Assembly (NCBI GenBank): GCA_964035015.1
Contig: OZ035998.1
Coordinates: 17,209,760 to 17,273,759, forward strand
Length of the DNA stretch: 64,000 nt
Direction of reading: 5' to 3'
DNA from: Corallium rubrum
Taxonomy: Eukaryota > Cnidaria > Anthozoa > Scleralcyonacea > Coralliidae
Shown in pieces: positions 35,028-43,390 of this stretch. Within the stretch, counting starts at the first letter, position 1; every line of letters begins with the position of its first letter. The notes beneath the pieces were generated by a model, which was not told the DNA's origin, ran no database searches, and saw only the letters and a program-made list of their open reading frames with translations. A program made the translations under genes and the position numbers.

Positions 35028-35491
35028 ATCTCGCAGAATTTCTTTCCCACTTGCGTGTAATTTCGCGTGTACTCCACGCGTGTCGAGATTAGCACCCTCA
35101 CTCGGGCTCCGGGCCTACGGCCCTACGCCCGGGCTCGGGGATTAAAGTAGACGTTTGACGCAGTAACACCTAAATATATTTTCTCGTACTTCTTTGCTTG
35201 ACTTACCTCCAACACTAACTGTCGTATTTCTTTCGTCTTTTGAATATTTATTGCTAGCTTTACATACGTACGTTCCAGAATCATTTAAAGAAGCATTTCG
35301 AATAAGCAGTGTACGGTTACCATTTTCCAAAATAAAGTTGGGTAAATTATTTAATGGATTAGTGTTGTCATTGACTTTTCTCCAGTTGACGTAAGGCATA
35401 GGTCTTCCCTCAACGTGACAAGTTAACGTGAGATTGCTGTTCAGTCTATAAACGCCACCGCCTGTTATCGAGACTACAAGAGCAGGAGTAA
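4232..35491 (-). CDS. Receptor (pseudo)tyrosine kinase, Ig/FN3/SEA/EGF ectodomain, 24 exons, 5' partial
   Basis: This is my model of a single-pass cell-surface receptor of about 1,395 residues, without signal peptide or start. Domain order is Ig1-Ig5, FN3, SEA, EGF, Ig6, SEA, FN3, TM helix, juxtamembrane, FGFR-like kinase. All 24 exons have GT donors and AG acceptors and compatible phases, and together give one open frame to the stop at 4232. Ectodomain exons are almost all phase 1-1, the arrangement expected of exon-shuffled modules. The kinase most resembles the FGFR group (KMLK followed by an acidic alphaC entry, [13 protein letters not shown], then HRDLAAKN). DFG is NFG, the P-loop is EPGDFG and APE is AFE, so catalysis is probably weak or lost. 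It may signal by binding or by pairing with an active receptor. The first exons lie beyond 35491 and were not found. Confidence 0.88.
4405..4569. mobile_element. Hairpin MITE (GTAATAGCATG ends)
   Basis: GTAATAGCATGGTTTCGAGTGCAATTTG on the left pairs with CAAATTGCACAAGAAATCATGCTATTAC on the right, and GAGTTTTTCAAAGAC with GTCTTTGAAAAACTC. It sits in the last intron of the receptor gene. A half-copy begins near 26568. Confidence 0.7.
4963..5059 (-). CDS. Receptor exon 23: kinase alphaG region
   Basis: It encodes [20 protein letters not shown] and then QKPEKCPDR, matching the 'PY...L...L..GYR...P..CP' segment of receptor tyrosine kinases. The donor is GTACGT and the acceptor CTAAG. Length is 97 bp. 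Confidence 0.9.
5594..5634 (-). CDS. Receptor exon 22: kinase alphaF (41-bp micro-exon)
   Basis: This 41-bp exon encodes [13 protein letters not shown]. The preceding exon supplies SDV, so the junction gives the conserved SDVWSYG of tyrosine kinases. The acceptor is TACAAG and the donor GTGTGT. It is too short to appear as an ORF. Confidence 0.88.
5777..5862 (+). repeat. (AAAT)n microsatellite
   Basis: An almost pure AAAT array of about 85 bp in intron 21 of the receptor gene. Confidence 0.97.
6471..6541 (-). CDS. Receptor exon 21: activation-segment end, AFE in place of APE
   Basis: It encodes [20 protein letters not shown] and then KSD. The family norm is 'RWMAPESL'; here the Pro is Phe (codon TTT). 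The motif Glu, which usually salt-bridges to an Arg near alphaH, is kept. Donor GTAAGT, acceptor TTTAG. Confidence 0.88.
6717..6998 (+). repeat. (TTTG)n then (TTCG)n microsatellite
   Basis: About 75 bp of TTTG units change abruptly to about 165 bp of TTCG units, with a few GTAC variants and a return to TTTG at the end. The phase is kept through the switch. The long ORFs of Val-Cys-Leu-Phe or Arg-Ser-Phe-Val repeats here are by-products. Confidence 0.97.
7092..7310. mobile_element. PIF/Harbinger-like MITE, TTA target duplication
   Basis: The ends are GGGGCCGATTACATG and, reversed, GGGGCTGTTTACATG, flanked on both sides by TTA (7089-7091 and 7311-7313). The 3-bp TTA duplication and G-rich ends fit PIF/Harbinger. 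A related copy lies inside both arms of the foldback element at 42613-45462. Confidence 0.75.
7536..7658 (-). CDS. Receptor exon 20: catalytic loop (HRD) with NFG in place of DFG
   Basis: It encodes [20 protein letters not shown], then [20 protein letters not shown]. The HRD loop with its catalytic Asp and the downstream Asn is intact. The Mg-binding Asp of DFG is Asn (codon AAT; GAT would be Asp, one transition away). [12 protein letters not shown] keeps the usual activation-loop Tyr positions. Length is 123 bp, phase 0-0. Confidence 0.92.
8498..8670 (-). CDS. Receptor exon 19: kinase hinge, alphaD and alphaE
   Basis: It encodes [20 protein letters not shown] and on to [16 protein letters not shown]: the hinge and the helix leading to the catalytic loop. 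Acceptor ATCTGTAG, donor [19 protein letters not shown] aligns with the FGFR/VEGFR hinge. Confidence 0.9.
8990..10510 (+). mobile_element. 5'-truncated CR1/Jockey-type LINE
   Basis: A non-LTR retrotransposon starting inside its reverse transcriptase. The ORF runs from about 9078, just after a TAA, to 10265, and a 3' region of about 245 bp follows. A short duplication of the truncated end (words from GTAATTTGGTTTCAA to CTCAGCTCAT recur at 9002-9052 and 9074-9114) lies at the 5' border. It lies in intron 18 of the receptor, in the opposite orientation. Confidence 0.85.
9078..10265 (+). pseudogene. LINE reverse transcriptase C-terminal part
   Basis: RT motifs in order: [41 protein letters not shown] and the catalytic box FADDS, followed by the thumb and the usual C-terminal tail ([16 protein letters not shown]). 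The box reads FADD where most relatives read YADD. The endonuclease and first ORF are missing. The frame is open for about 395 codons, so the insertion is fairly recent. Confidence 0.88.
10645..10940 (-). mobile_element. tRNA-derived SINE, second copy
   Basis: On the minus strand from about 10940 it has GTGGCACAGTGCTTAGTGCA, then a B-box-like GGTTCGATTCC, then the same body as the copy at 513-1003 (GGTTTCCTCCGAGTACTCCG) and a short TTTAG tail at 10651-10668. Confidence 0.8.
11162..11272 (-). CDS. Receptor exon 18: kinase alphaC and beta4
   Basis: It encodes [20 protein letters not shown], then [16 protein letters not shown]. The alphaC Glu that pairs with the ATP lysine is present (second E of MEEL by alignment to FGFR). 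GKHxNIxNLxGAC is an FGFR/PDGFR/VEGFR hallmark. Confidence 0.92.
11475..11703 (-). CDS. Receptor exon 17: juxtamembrane, degenerate P-loop and VAVK lysine
   Basis: It carries the juxtamembrane part, then [15 protein letters not shown] where kinases have LGxGxFGxV, then CAVKMLK. The first P-loop Gly is Glu and Pro follows it; the second Gly and FG are kept. The ATP-anchoring Lys is present. Phase 0 in, phase 1 out. Confidence 0.9.
11919..11988. repeat. (TA)n microsatellite
   Basis: A pure TA run of about 70 bp in intron 16 of the receptor. Confidence 0.97.
11989..12910. other. Intronic stretch without recognised gene
   Basis: Part of intron 16. It contains loosely repeated 'TTCCATGCCAT' words near 12545-12625 but no exon or intact TE. 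The hAT element begins at 12911. Confidence 0.4.
13220..13600 (+). CDS. hAT transposase exon 1
   Basis: An open frame ending at CAG before GTAAGG (13601). The last 65 codons are acidic and Ser-rich ([19 protein letters not shown]). The intron is phase 0 and the next exon starts at 13763. No in-frame ATG is evident near the 5' end of the open frame, which opens at a GTG, so the true start is undetermined and may lie in an earlier exon. Confidence 0.65.
13763..15875 (+). pseudogene. hAT transposase exon 2, ZMYM/DUF4371-like, one frameshift
   Basis: It starts after TTTTTAAG at 13762. A TTF/ZMYM-type zinc-finger region comes first ([11 protein letters not shown], then [20 protein letters not shown]), then the DUF4371/RNase-H-like core ([36 protein letters not shown]), then the C-terminal hAT dimerisation domain ([20 protein letters not shown]). 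A one-base-type frameshift at about 14785-14800 splits it into frames ending at 14815 and starting before 14826. The rest is open to 15875, so inactivation is recent. Confidence 0.9.
16666..16817 (-). CDS. Receptor exon 16: transmembrane helix
   Basis: It encodes a hydrophobic helix ([19 protein letters not shown]) followed by basic stop-transfer residues YRR and a polar juxtamembrane segment ([13 protein letters not shown]). This fixes the membrane topology: Ig/FN3/SEA/EGF outside, kinase inside. Donor GTTCGT is weak but phase-compatible; acceptor TATATAG. Confidence 0.9.
17121..17258. mobile_element. Small inverted-repeat MITE
   Basis: GACCCCATCCACACGTATAC pairs with CGCATACGTGTGGACGTGGC, and CTAGCGTTTTCATA with TATGAAAACGCTATG-type text on the other side. 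It lies in intron 15. Confidence 0.65.
17387..17686 (-). CDS. Receptor exon 15: membrane-proximal FN3 domain
   Basis: A fibronectin type III fold: start [12 protein letters not shown], conserved W in [10 protein letters not shown]-x-I-R-Y-R-K-R strand, and [16 protein letters not shown]. The 100-codon exon is phase 1-1. The reading frame runs on to a stop at 17334, but GTACAC at 17381-17386 is the donor that keeps frame into the TM exon. Confidence 0.88.
17759..18331. mobile_element. MITE of about 570 bp with long inverted repeats
   Basis: GCCTGGTTTCCATATAATTG on the left matches the reverse of the right end (ACTATATGGAAACTAGGC), and both continue through ACAACAATTACA-type and CAGTCGGCGA words. 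Flanking TTAA-like bases are ambiguous. An inner perfect hairpin lies at 18244-18279 (GTTGTAGAAGTTGAA and its reverse). Confidence 0.75.
18946..19112 (-). CDS. Receptor exon 14: SEA domain 2, third part
   Basis: It encodes [18 protein letters not shown] and on to [18 protein letters not shown] corresponds to the G/S autoproteolysis site of SEA domains (consensus GSVVV). Phase 2 in, phase 1 out, as in exon 9 of SEA domain 1. Confidence 0.8.
19192..19466. mobile_element. Two adjacent TTAA-flanked MITEs (piggyBac-like)
   Basis: The first copy, 19192-19302, starts CCCTTTAATGG, ends CCAGTAAAGGG and has TTAA on both sides. The second, about 19323-19462, starts CCCTTTACTGGCC and ends AATAAAGGG followed by TTAA; its left flank reads ATAA. 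Both share the CTAACGCCAGAC interior. They sit beside exon 13. Confidence 0.7.
19486..19544 (-). CDS. Receptor exon 13: SEA domain 2, middle (59 bp)
   Basis: It encodes [19 protein letters not shown]. The equivalent segment of SEA 1 is [20 protein letters not shown]. Donor GTAAGT, acceptor TTTTAG. Phase 0 in, phase 2 out. Confidence 0.8.
19679..20023. mobile_element. MITE with ACACGTAAAAA ends
   Basis: CACACGTAAAAACACACAAG on the left is answered by GAGATTTTTACGTGTG on the right. The body is full of imperfect GTTGTAACA/TGTTACAAC words in both orientations, so it can fold on itself extensively. It lies in intron 12. Confidence 0.7.
20305..20385. mobile_element. Fragment resembling a hAT terminus
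   Basis: G-rich and C-rich runs end in TAGCGACGTCCCTG, whose reverse (CAGGGACGTCGCTA) resembles hAT termini such as the one at 12911. The partner end and the target duplication were not found. Confidence 0.4.
20386..21144. other. Intronic stretch without recognised gene
   Basis: Remainder of intron 12. I see no conserved exon or complete repeat. Confidence 0.4.
21151..21263 (-). CDS. Receptor exon 12: SEA domain 2, first part
   Basis: It encodes [20 protein letters not shown], then [16 protein letters not shown], the beta-strand and helix of a SEA fold. Acceptor CTTTCAG, donor GTAATT. Phase 1 in, phase 0 out. Confidence 0.8.
21264..22196. other. Intron 11, nothing recognised
   Basis: About 930 bp between Ig6 and SEA2. 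An 88-codon minus-strand frame at 21581-21847 has no domain and no splice support, so I leave it unannotated. Confidence 0.4.
22197..22478 (-). CDS. Receptor exon 11: Ig domain 6
   Basis: An I-set-like Ig domain: first Cys in [13 protein letters not shown], Trp in [10 protein letters not shown], second Cys in [11 protein letters not shown]. It lies between the EGF and SEA2 exons. 94 codons, phase 1-1. Confidence 0.92.
22944..23069 (-). CDS. Receptor exon 10: calcium-binding-type EGF domain
   Basis: It starts [19 protein letters not shown] and ends [13 protein letters not shown]: six Cys, the D-x-D-E-C calcium-binding start, and the N-C-x-x-x-x-G-S-Y hydroxylation-type core. 42 codons, phase 1-1. 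Confidence 0.93.
23070..23797. other. Part of intron 9, no gene recognised
   Basis: It includes GCATGCATGCATG-type words near 23270-23310. No exon was recognised. Confidence 0.4.
23798..23868. repeat. (TA)n microsatellite
   Basis: A TA run of about 70 bp. Tyr-Ile ORFs here are artefacts. Confidence 0.97.
24175..24204 (+). repeat. Three copies of TTTTCGAAAG
   Basis: Short tandem repeat GTTTTCGAAA with a palindromic TTCGAA core in intron 9. Confidence 0.8.
24449..24550 (+). repeat. (AAAC)n microsatellite abutting an exon
   Basis: About 100 bp of AAAC units. The last unit touches the splice donor of exon 9 (24548-24553), so the array lies directly at the start of the intron on the transcribed strand, as (GTTT)n. 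Confidence 0.95.
24554..24693 (-). CDS. Receptor exon 9: SEA domain 1, third part
   Basis: It encodes [16 protein letters not shown] and on to [18 protein letters not shown] carries the G/S site of autoproteolytic SEA domains. Phase 2 in, phase 1 out, joining the EGF exon as Asp. Confidence 0.85.
24948..25015 (-). CDS. Receptor exon 8: SEA domain 1, middle (68 bp)
   Basis: It encodes [20 protein letters not shown] followed by GF. Acceptor TTTAAG, donor GTAGGT. It is too short for an ORF call but keeps frame with both neighbours. Confidence 0.85.
25471..25589 (-). CDS. Receptor exon 7: SEA domain 1, first part
   Basis: It encodes [20 protein letters not shown] and then [16 protein letters not shown], the first strand and helix of a SEA fold. 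Acceptor AAACAG, donor GTATGA. Phase 1 in, phase 0 out. Confidence 0.85.
25616..25920. repeat. Two (TA)n arrays
   Basis: TA runs at 25616-25683 and 25857-25920, separated by unique intronic sequence. Confidence 0.95.
25921..27193. other. Part of intron 6, no gene recognised
   Basis: It contains a half-copy of the 4405-4569 MITE near 26568-26600 (ACATGGTTTCGAGTGCAATT). No exon was found. Confidence 0.4.
27316..27597 (-). CDS. Receptor exon 6: FN3 domain 1
   Basis: Fibronectin type [23 protein letters not shown] with the conserved Trp, then [20 protein letters not shown] with the conserved Leu and Tyr. 94 codons, phase 1-1. Donor GTATGT. Confidence 0.9.
27598..28727. other. Part of intron 5, no gene recognised
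   Basis: About 1.1 kb without a convincing exon. A plus-strand frame at 28061-28264 has no domain. Confidence 0.4.
28728..28832. mobile_element. Hairpin MITE (AACAATTAGACAAC ends)
   Basis: AACAATTAGACAACTCG is answered by CGTTGTCTAATTGTT, and TTTTCTATGAGCGA by TCGCTCATAGAAAA. About 105 bp in intron 5. Confidence 0.75.
29213..29503 (-). CDS. Receptor exon 5: Ig domain 5
   Basis: First Cys in FSLRCTYED, Trp in [10 protein letters not shown], second Cys in [12 protein letters not shown]. 97 codons, phase 1-1. Donor GTAAGT. Confidence 0.92.
29536..29985. repeat. Pentanucleotide array of three unit types in one register
   Basis: About 450 bp of 5-bp units, read on the plus strand as TGCGT, then CGTAT, then TGCAT, with mixed units between. 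Blocks of each type start at positions congruent to 1 modulo 5, so no net indel separates them. It lies in intron 4, just upstream of the Ig5 exon. Confidence 0.95.
30132..30401 (-). CDS. Receptor exon 4: Ig domain 4
   Basis: First Cys in [13 protein letters not shown], Trp in FTWYLLGQN, second Cys in [12 protein letters not shown]. Acceptor GTTATAG chosen because it gives 90 codons and phase 1-1. Upstream in-frame text (DVIDVI) is probably intron. Confidence 0.88.
30502..30777 (-). CDS. Receptor exon 3: Ig domain 3
   Basis: First Cys in [12 protein letters not shown], Trp in YSWLKENR, second Cys in [13 protein letters not shown]. 92 codons, phase 1-1. Confidence 0.92.
30990..31397. mobile_element. 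Tc1/mariner (pogo/Tigger-like) MITE, TA target
   Basis: Perfect 27-bp inverted ends starting CAGTAAAACCCCGCATATAA, flanked by TA on each side (30988-30989, 31398-31399). 408 bp, non-coding, in intron 2. Confidence 0.85.
31768..32061 (-). CDS. Receptor exon 2: Ig domain 2
   Basis: First Cys in [13 protein letters not shown], Trp in ITWIKGSN, second Cys in [14 protein letters not shown]. 98 codons, phase 1-1. I-set-like. Confidence 0.92.
32062..33006. other. Part of intron 1, no gene recognised
   Basis: AT-rich with no exon-like segment and no intact repeat found. Confidence 0.4.
33007..33437 (+). mobile_element. 430-bp inverted-repeat element carrying a Crypton/KIAA1958-like N-terminal ORF
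   Basis: A perfect 24-bp inverted repeat, TATATACCAAGTGTCAAAG with its AT-rich outer bases, bounds the unit at 33007-33030 and 33414-33437. Inside, 33171-33419 encodes an 82-residue frame starting [19 protein letters not shown] and continuing to LNELLRQF. It resembles the N-terminal segment of KIAA1958/ZMYM2-type (Crypton-derived) proteins, from memory of the family. It looks like one captured coding fragment. Confidence 0.5.
33441..33551. mobile_element. Hairpin MITE (CTTATTGACTGGGACC ends)
   Basis: CTTATTGACTGGGACC and AAACAGTATG on the left match CATACTGTTT and GGTCCCAGTCAATAAG on the right. It directly follows the inverted-repeat element at 33007-33437. Confidence 0.75.
33552..34375. other. 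Part of intron 1, no gene recognised
   Basis: Open frames at 33745-34149 and 34073-34291 (plus) show no domain and low-complexity hydrophobic composition. Confidence 0.4.
34376..35023. repeat. (TA)n arrays flanking a hairpin MITE
   Basis: TA runs at 34376-34446 and 34974-35023. Between them, 34449-34596 is a hairpin MITE: AAGAAATAAAAAAC and GCGATTATCGAGTTATAATG on the left match the reverse of GCATTATAACTTGATAATCG and TTTTTTATTTCTTT on the right. Confidence 0.85.
35207..35491 (-). CDS. Receptor exon 1 (first exon seen): Ig domain 1
   Basis: First Cys in [13 protein letters not shown], Trp in YVNWRKVND, second Cys in [11 protein letters not shown]. 95 codons. It starts at acceptor TTTTTCAG in phase 1, so at least one further exon with the signal peptide lies upstream, past this point or outside the window. 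Confidence 0.92.
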
Positions 35492-35507
35492 CTGAAAAAT
35501 AATACAA

Positions 35508-38780
<3,273 letters not shown>

Positions 38781-38927
38781 AATGGAAACTTTATTGATTA
38801 AATTTAGTTCTTACATATACAATTGTAAATCTCACTTATTAAGGTAATTTACAACCGGCTACTTGAATCGATGGTATACTATAATATATAACTATAAAAA
38901 CACATAACAAACTCATACAATACAACA

Positions 38928-39545
38928 TTAAAAAGTTAATAAATCTGGGTTTGTCCATTCCTTATTTCGGCAACAGAATATATAATATGTAGTTCTGATG
39001 GCAATTGTCGTCATTCGTTTCACACAATAGTTTTGGTGAACTTTGTCAAAATGAAGATCATTTAGCATTTTTAGAAATGTTGAACATTCTTTCGCAAAGA
39101 CACCAAGAGAGCTAATTGATAAATTTATAAATTTTACAGATATAAATAATTTCCTTTGTTCTCTAATTAATTCTAAATATTTAGTTTTTTTACGTTCCAC
39201 ATTCTTTTGAAGATTAGATTCAAAACCAGCAGTTAGTTCAACAATGTATAAGCATCCACTAGTTGTTGTCAGGAGCAAGTCTGGACGGTATGAGTCGCCG
39301 GTTAATATGGATGGACTTTTGTATCCCGGAAGATCGACATAGAGATTTGAACCGCTGACCGTCTTTAGGTTTGACGCAAGGAAGTTCAAAATTGAATCAT
39401 GTCTCCACGTAAACCTTTCGAGATACGATTGGCAACCTGCTACGACGTGGAGTAGAGTTTCTGGTCCTAGACAAAGGGAACAATCCGGTGTTGGTGATAT
39501 ACCCCATCTTGCAAGGTTTTGGCGTGTTGGTAGAGAGTTATTCAT
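38928..39545 (-). pseudogene. RLE-LINE C-terminal part: zinc knuckle and endonuclease
   Basis: An open frame of 205 codons. CSLCLGPETLLHVVAGC is a CCHC knuckle. RPDLLLTTTSGCLYIVELTA has the P-D ... E spacing of restriction-like endonucleases, which nick the target in R2-type elements. It continues 5' to about 39610, where a MITE interrupts it. Confidence 0.8.
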
Positions 39546-39610
39546 GTAACGTATCGTAAAATTGAAGATATTCTTAGGTAGTTTAGATTGAGCCGCGCAC
39601 CATAACTTCG

Positions 39611-40050
39611 TTAATAGGCGACTTTCACGATCATGCGCAGTAGCAACAAATATTCAAATTTTCGTCGGAGATAAAAACAACTGTTTTAGCTGGAACGAGC
39701 ATATTGAAAATAGTAGAAGTGCAAAGTTTGAAACGAATTGCTTAACAAATGGAAAAAGTTTCACAAGCGGAAAGTTGACCATTCCAACAGGGATTTATTA
39801 GTGATTTAATAGGGATTTTGGCTTGGCGGGCGGGAGTTGCACGCCAAGCCAAAATCCCTATTAAATCCCTAGCGGAGAGCAAAACTTCCGAAGAGCGTAG
39901 CTTTCGCACTATTTGTCCGATTTATTTTAAACTTTGCACTTTTACTATTTTTAATATGATCTTTCCAGCTAAAACAGTTGTTTTTACCTCCGATGAAAAT
40001 TTGAAGTAAAGTTGCTACTACGCATGAGCCTGAAAGTCGTCTATTGAGAG
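39611..40050. mobile_element. MITE inserted in the RLE-LINE
   Basis: AATAGGCGACTTTCACGATC on the left matches the reverse of GCCTGAAAGTCGTCTATT on the right. A perfect central palindrome spans about 39810-39865 (GGGATTTTGGCTTGGCG and its reverse). AACTGTTTTAGCTGGAA and its reverse also pair. Confidence 0.75.
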
Positions 40051-40106
40051 AAGGAGAACTTTGTGATGTTAGAGCTGTTAGATGATGAAAAACGAGCCTT
40101 GACAGA

Positions 40107-40943
40107 TTAGATGGTTATGAAGTCTATCCTCGTGCTCAGAGTGAAAATCTTTAAGAACTTGCTTGGTAGAGGTATAGACGTCATACTGGATGTTTGAGCT
40201 GTTGCTGGTTGACTTCCATAGTTCATTGATCTGTTTGTTGGGAGATGTTTTAAGAGCTGTCGAAGTACTGTTTGGCATTGGGTGAATTTGACTGATGGCG
40301 GACAAATACTAAGGCCGAATTTGTTTCGGGTTAAGAAAACGGTACTTAATGTTCCCGATATTGGTATTTCAAGCCACTTCCGAATGTAACTGTTCATTAC
40401 GGAGTCGATATTTTCTGATATCCAAGTTTTTGACAGAGAAGTAACGGTGAAATGCCAAGAGATTTTGGACAAAACAAAGCGAGTGTACAGTAGGATTTTA
40501 TTTTTTGGATGGAGTGGCTTCGAGTCAATATCAGTCATTAGTTCGTCAATGAGCGTGGTAAGTTCAGATTTATGTTGCTGATCTGTCATCTTAAAATCAA
40601 AATATCTCCCAAGATATCGAAAACATTCTCCAATTTTGGTAGCTGGAATTAGCTGGTTGCCAATAAGGAGTTTAGGTAGGTATTGGATAGATTTTGTTAC
40701 ATCTTTTTTAATGCCAAAGGAACTACATTTATCAACCCGGATAATCATGCTGGACCATTTGCACCAAATAGCGAAACGGTTCAAAAGATGTTGGTTTTCT
40801 TTTTCTTGACTAGTTATTACGGCAGCGTCATCGGCAAACTGAAACCAGTGGATGGGATTTATAAATTGGAAGGAGAAACCAAATTGACGATACTTCTCAT
40901 CTTTGATATGTTGAATAAAGGTGTTAAAACACATATTAAATAG
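40107..40943 (-). pseudogene. RLE-LINE reverse transcriptase, C-terminal half
   Basis: An open frame with LFNMCFNTFIQHIK, the catalytic box FQFADDAAVITS, then FRYLGRYFDFK and LLYTRFVLSKISWHFTV. It is cut at the high end by the hAT element at the codons after 'QGDCLSPL'. Confidence 0.85.
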
Positions 40944-41367
40944 AAGAGGACCAGTGGCGTGCTGGCAGGGGGGCCGGGGGGCCATGCCCCCCCCCCCCAG
41001 TTAAGATTTTTTAGGGGGCGCCAAAACTGAAAGGGGGCGCCAAAATTGCCCCAAAGGACACAAAAGCGTTAGTCGGTATTTGGTCATGTACCTACGAGCC
41101 ACGACTATTGCCGTATTGCATTGTTGTTAGTTGTCACACGCAATCGCTGAATAGAGCATCGGAGTTGAGCACATTTGTCATTTGTGGCTTGCTAGCCAAA
41201 TTAGGCAATAGGTATACTGTGTTGTTCGATGGCTTCAGCCTCGCTCGCTGCGGCAAAATTTACATTTGAAAATCAAATCCAAAACCTTTCAACTTACAAT
41301 AAAAACCCCACTTATTTTCAATTCTCCTAATCTGATCATCTGCGTTATGCTACTATAGCCTGCAGAT

Positions 41368-42600
41368 ATGTCCGACAAACGACAGAAGTCCAGAGCTGAA
41401 TCCAGAAAAGCAAAGAAAGCTAGGCAACATGAGAACAAACAGCTTAGTTCTTTCATGCTAAAGTACTTCCAACACAAAAATGAGACTCGGTGAGAGTAAA
41501 TCTAGAGCCTGAAGCAAAAACTGTTCAACGTTCAGATGTAGAAGGGGCGGAAGCTGTGAAGGTGAAAGGCCTAGATCTCCAGCAGATTCTCCAGAGTCAG
41601 AAAAAGATTTGGATGTCAAGCAGTAAACCAAGGCGAGGAAAGTTCAATAGTTGAAGTTCATCAAGAATTCTGCAAGGATCAGGATGTTGAGAACTTGCGC
41701 GAGGTTGAAGAAACGGCAGAGACGACACTGCAAGAACAAGATGATGTCGAGGAACCAATTAAGCCACTGGCATGAGAAATGTCACAGGGAACTGTCGATT
41801 GTCGAATCCAAGAATCGTTGTTGATGAAGTCAGTGGAACATCCGATCCTGCATCACTTGTTGGCTTAAAGCTAAGCACAGAAGATAAAGTAAAATTACTT
41901 TAAAAAAATGGAGCCTTGCCAACCAAGTCAGTCGACATTAGAGTTGAGAAACAAGTAGTTTGACGAACGTTCCAGATATTGTTCACAGCAAGTATTTTTT
42001 CACGATGACGTTACAAGACGGAAATGGATTTCCTATTCATTGAGCGCGGATAGCCCGTTTTGTGTACCTCGTCTCCTGTTCACAGATGCATTATCACGGG
42101 GCGAGTTAACACGCTCAAATCAAGGAAACGCCTTTACGTTTGCTAGTGTTTGCCGGGTTTCCAATTGGAAGAAACAACACAGCGTTGTTGACAACCACGA
42201 GATGTCAGCAGCTCACGCAAACGTCGCAGAGGTTCTTTTCTTGCAAGAGATAACTATTGCTTCATGCTTGGGGTAACAAGAACACGAAGAAGCTGCACGA
42301 AGAAAGTTATTAGCAATAGGAATGTAATGACGCGCATCGTAGATTCTATAATCTTCCTTGAGAAGCAAGGACTTGCATTTAGAGGCCATCGAGAATCATT
42401 TGAAAGTGAATTATTAAACACCGGAAATTTCTTGGAAGTGTTGAAGCTCTTGTCTGTTACCATCTGCGATCATCTTGAAAAAGTTCGCACGCGCAGCATG
42501 AAGCACTCGTGGTAACGGTTGGACAGCGATCAGTAGCCAAGCAAAAGTTCTATACGACTGTTGTAGAGGCATTAAAGTCTGAAGGTGTCACCTTTGGTAA
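41368..42600 (+). pseudogene. hAT element 2 transposase remnants
   Basis: Three traces in different frames. MSDKRQKSRAESRKAKK at 41368 resembles the basic start of DUF4371-type hAT proteins. KWISYSLSADSPFC at about 42027 and SNWKKQHSVVDNHEMSAAH at about 42160-42214 belong to the zinc-finger region. FLEKQGLAFRGHRESFES lies in the 42264-42515 frame. Stops and shifts separate them, and the catalytic core is missing. Confidence 0.7.
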
Positions 42601-42689
42601 GGTACTTGTATATGAGGCGCCAGGTGTAAAAAAATTATTTAGCAAATTTTGTTAATCAATTTTCCATGGTTTGTAAACAATCACACAAA

Positions 42690-42960
42690 ATAACCGATTA
42701 TTTATAAATAAGCAATTCAATGCAGTATGATTGTTTATAAACAATCATTTTTGAAGAAATGCTTATTTATAAATAAGCATTTGTCACTCATGGATTGTTT
42801 ATAAACAATCATTTTTGATGAAATGCTTATTTATAAATAAACATTTCTTCAAAAACGATTGTTTATAAAGCGAAATATTGCTTATTTACAAATAATCATT
42901 TTACGTTTAAACAATACTTATTTATAAATAAGCAATTGCTTATTTATAAATAAGCATTTT
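42690..42960. repeat. Cluster of alternating 18-bp palindromes, left arm
   Basis: GATTGTTTATAAACAATC and GCTTATTTATAAATAAGC, both perfect palindromes with a TTTATAAA core, alternate about ten times, some degenerate. The same cluster lies mirrored at 45115-45385. Confidence 0.9.
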
Positions 42961-43163
42961 GGATGGTTGCTACTTCATGTATGCCTATTATAAGGTCCTG
43001 ACATATTATGTCCTCAGAGGCTCAGAGGGCCGTAGACTGCAGCACAAAGAGTAGAGAACAATTCAGTAGAATACTTTAGAGTGAATTAGACTGCTTTAGC
43101 GTGAATTAGACTGCTTTAGGTTGCTTTAGACTGCTTAAGCTTTAGACTCCTTTAGCGTGCTTT

Positions 43164-43390
43164 AGGCCGGGGCTGATTTGACATGACCTGGCTAACCGGA
43201 CTGACTTGTGTCACGAAGTTCTTTCTTCGGCCACAAAAGGAGATTTTAACCATCGTTATATAGGATTCGAAAACCTAAACCAATTCTTCTTTGCAAATTT
43301 AGTTTATGCGAGTTTTAAAACCACAGTAAGATCCTAATCAATCGCGTGAGCCAAGTTAACCGGGCTAGCCCGACTGCGTTTGTGTGGCGC
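43164..43390. mobile_element. Captured copy of the 7092-7310 MITE family
   Basis: GGGGCTGATTTGACATGACC, then GGCCACAAAAGGAGATTTTA, GCAAATTTAGTTTATGCGAG and AGTTAACCGGGCTAGCCCG follow the MITE at 7092-7310 in order. A mirror copy lies in the right arm at about 44685-44912, so it was present before the arms were duplicated. Confidence 0.75.
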
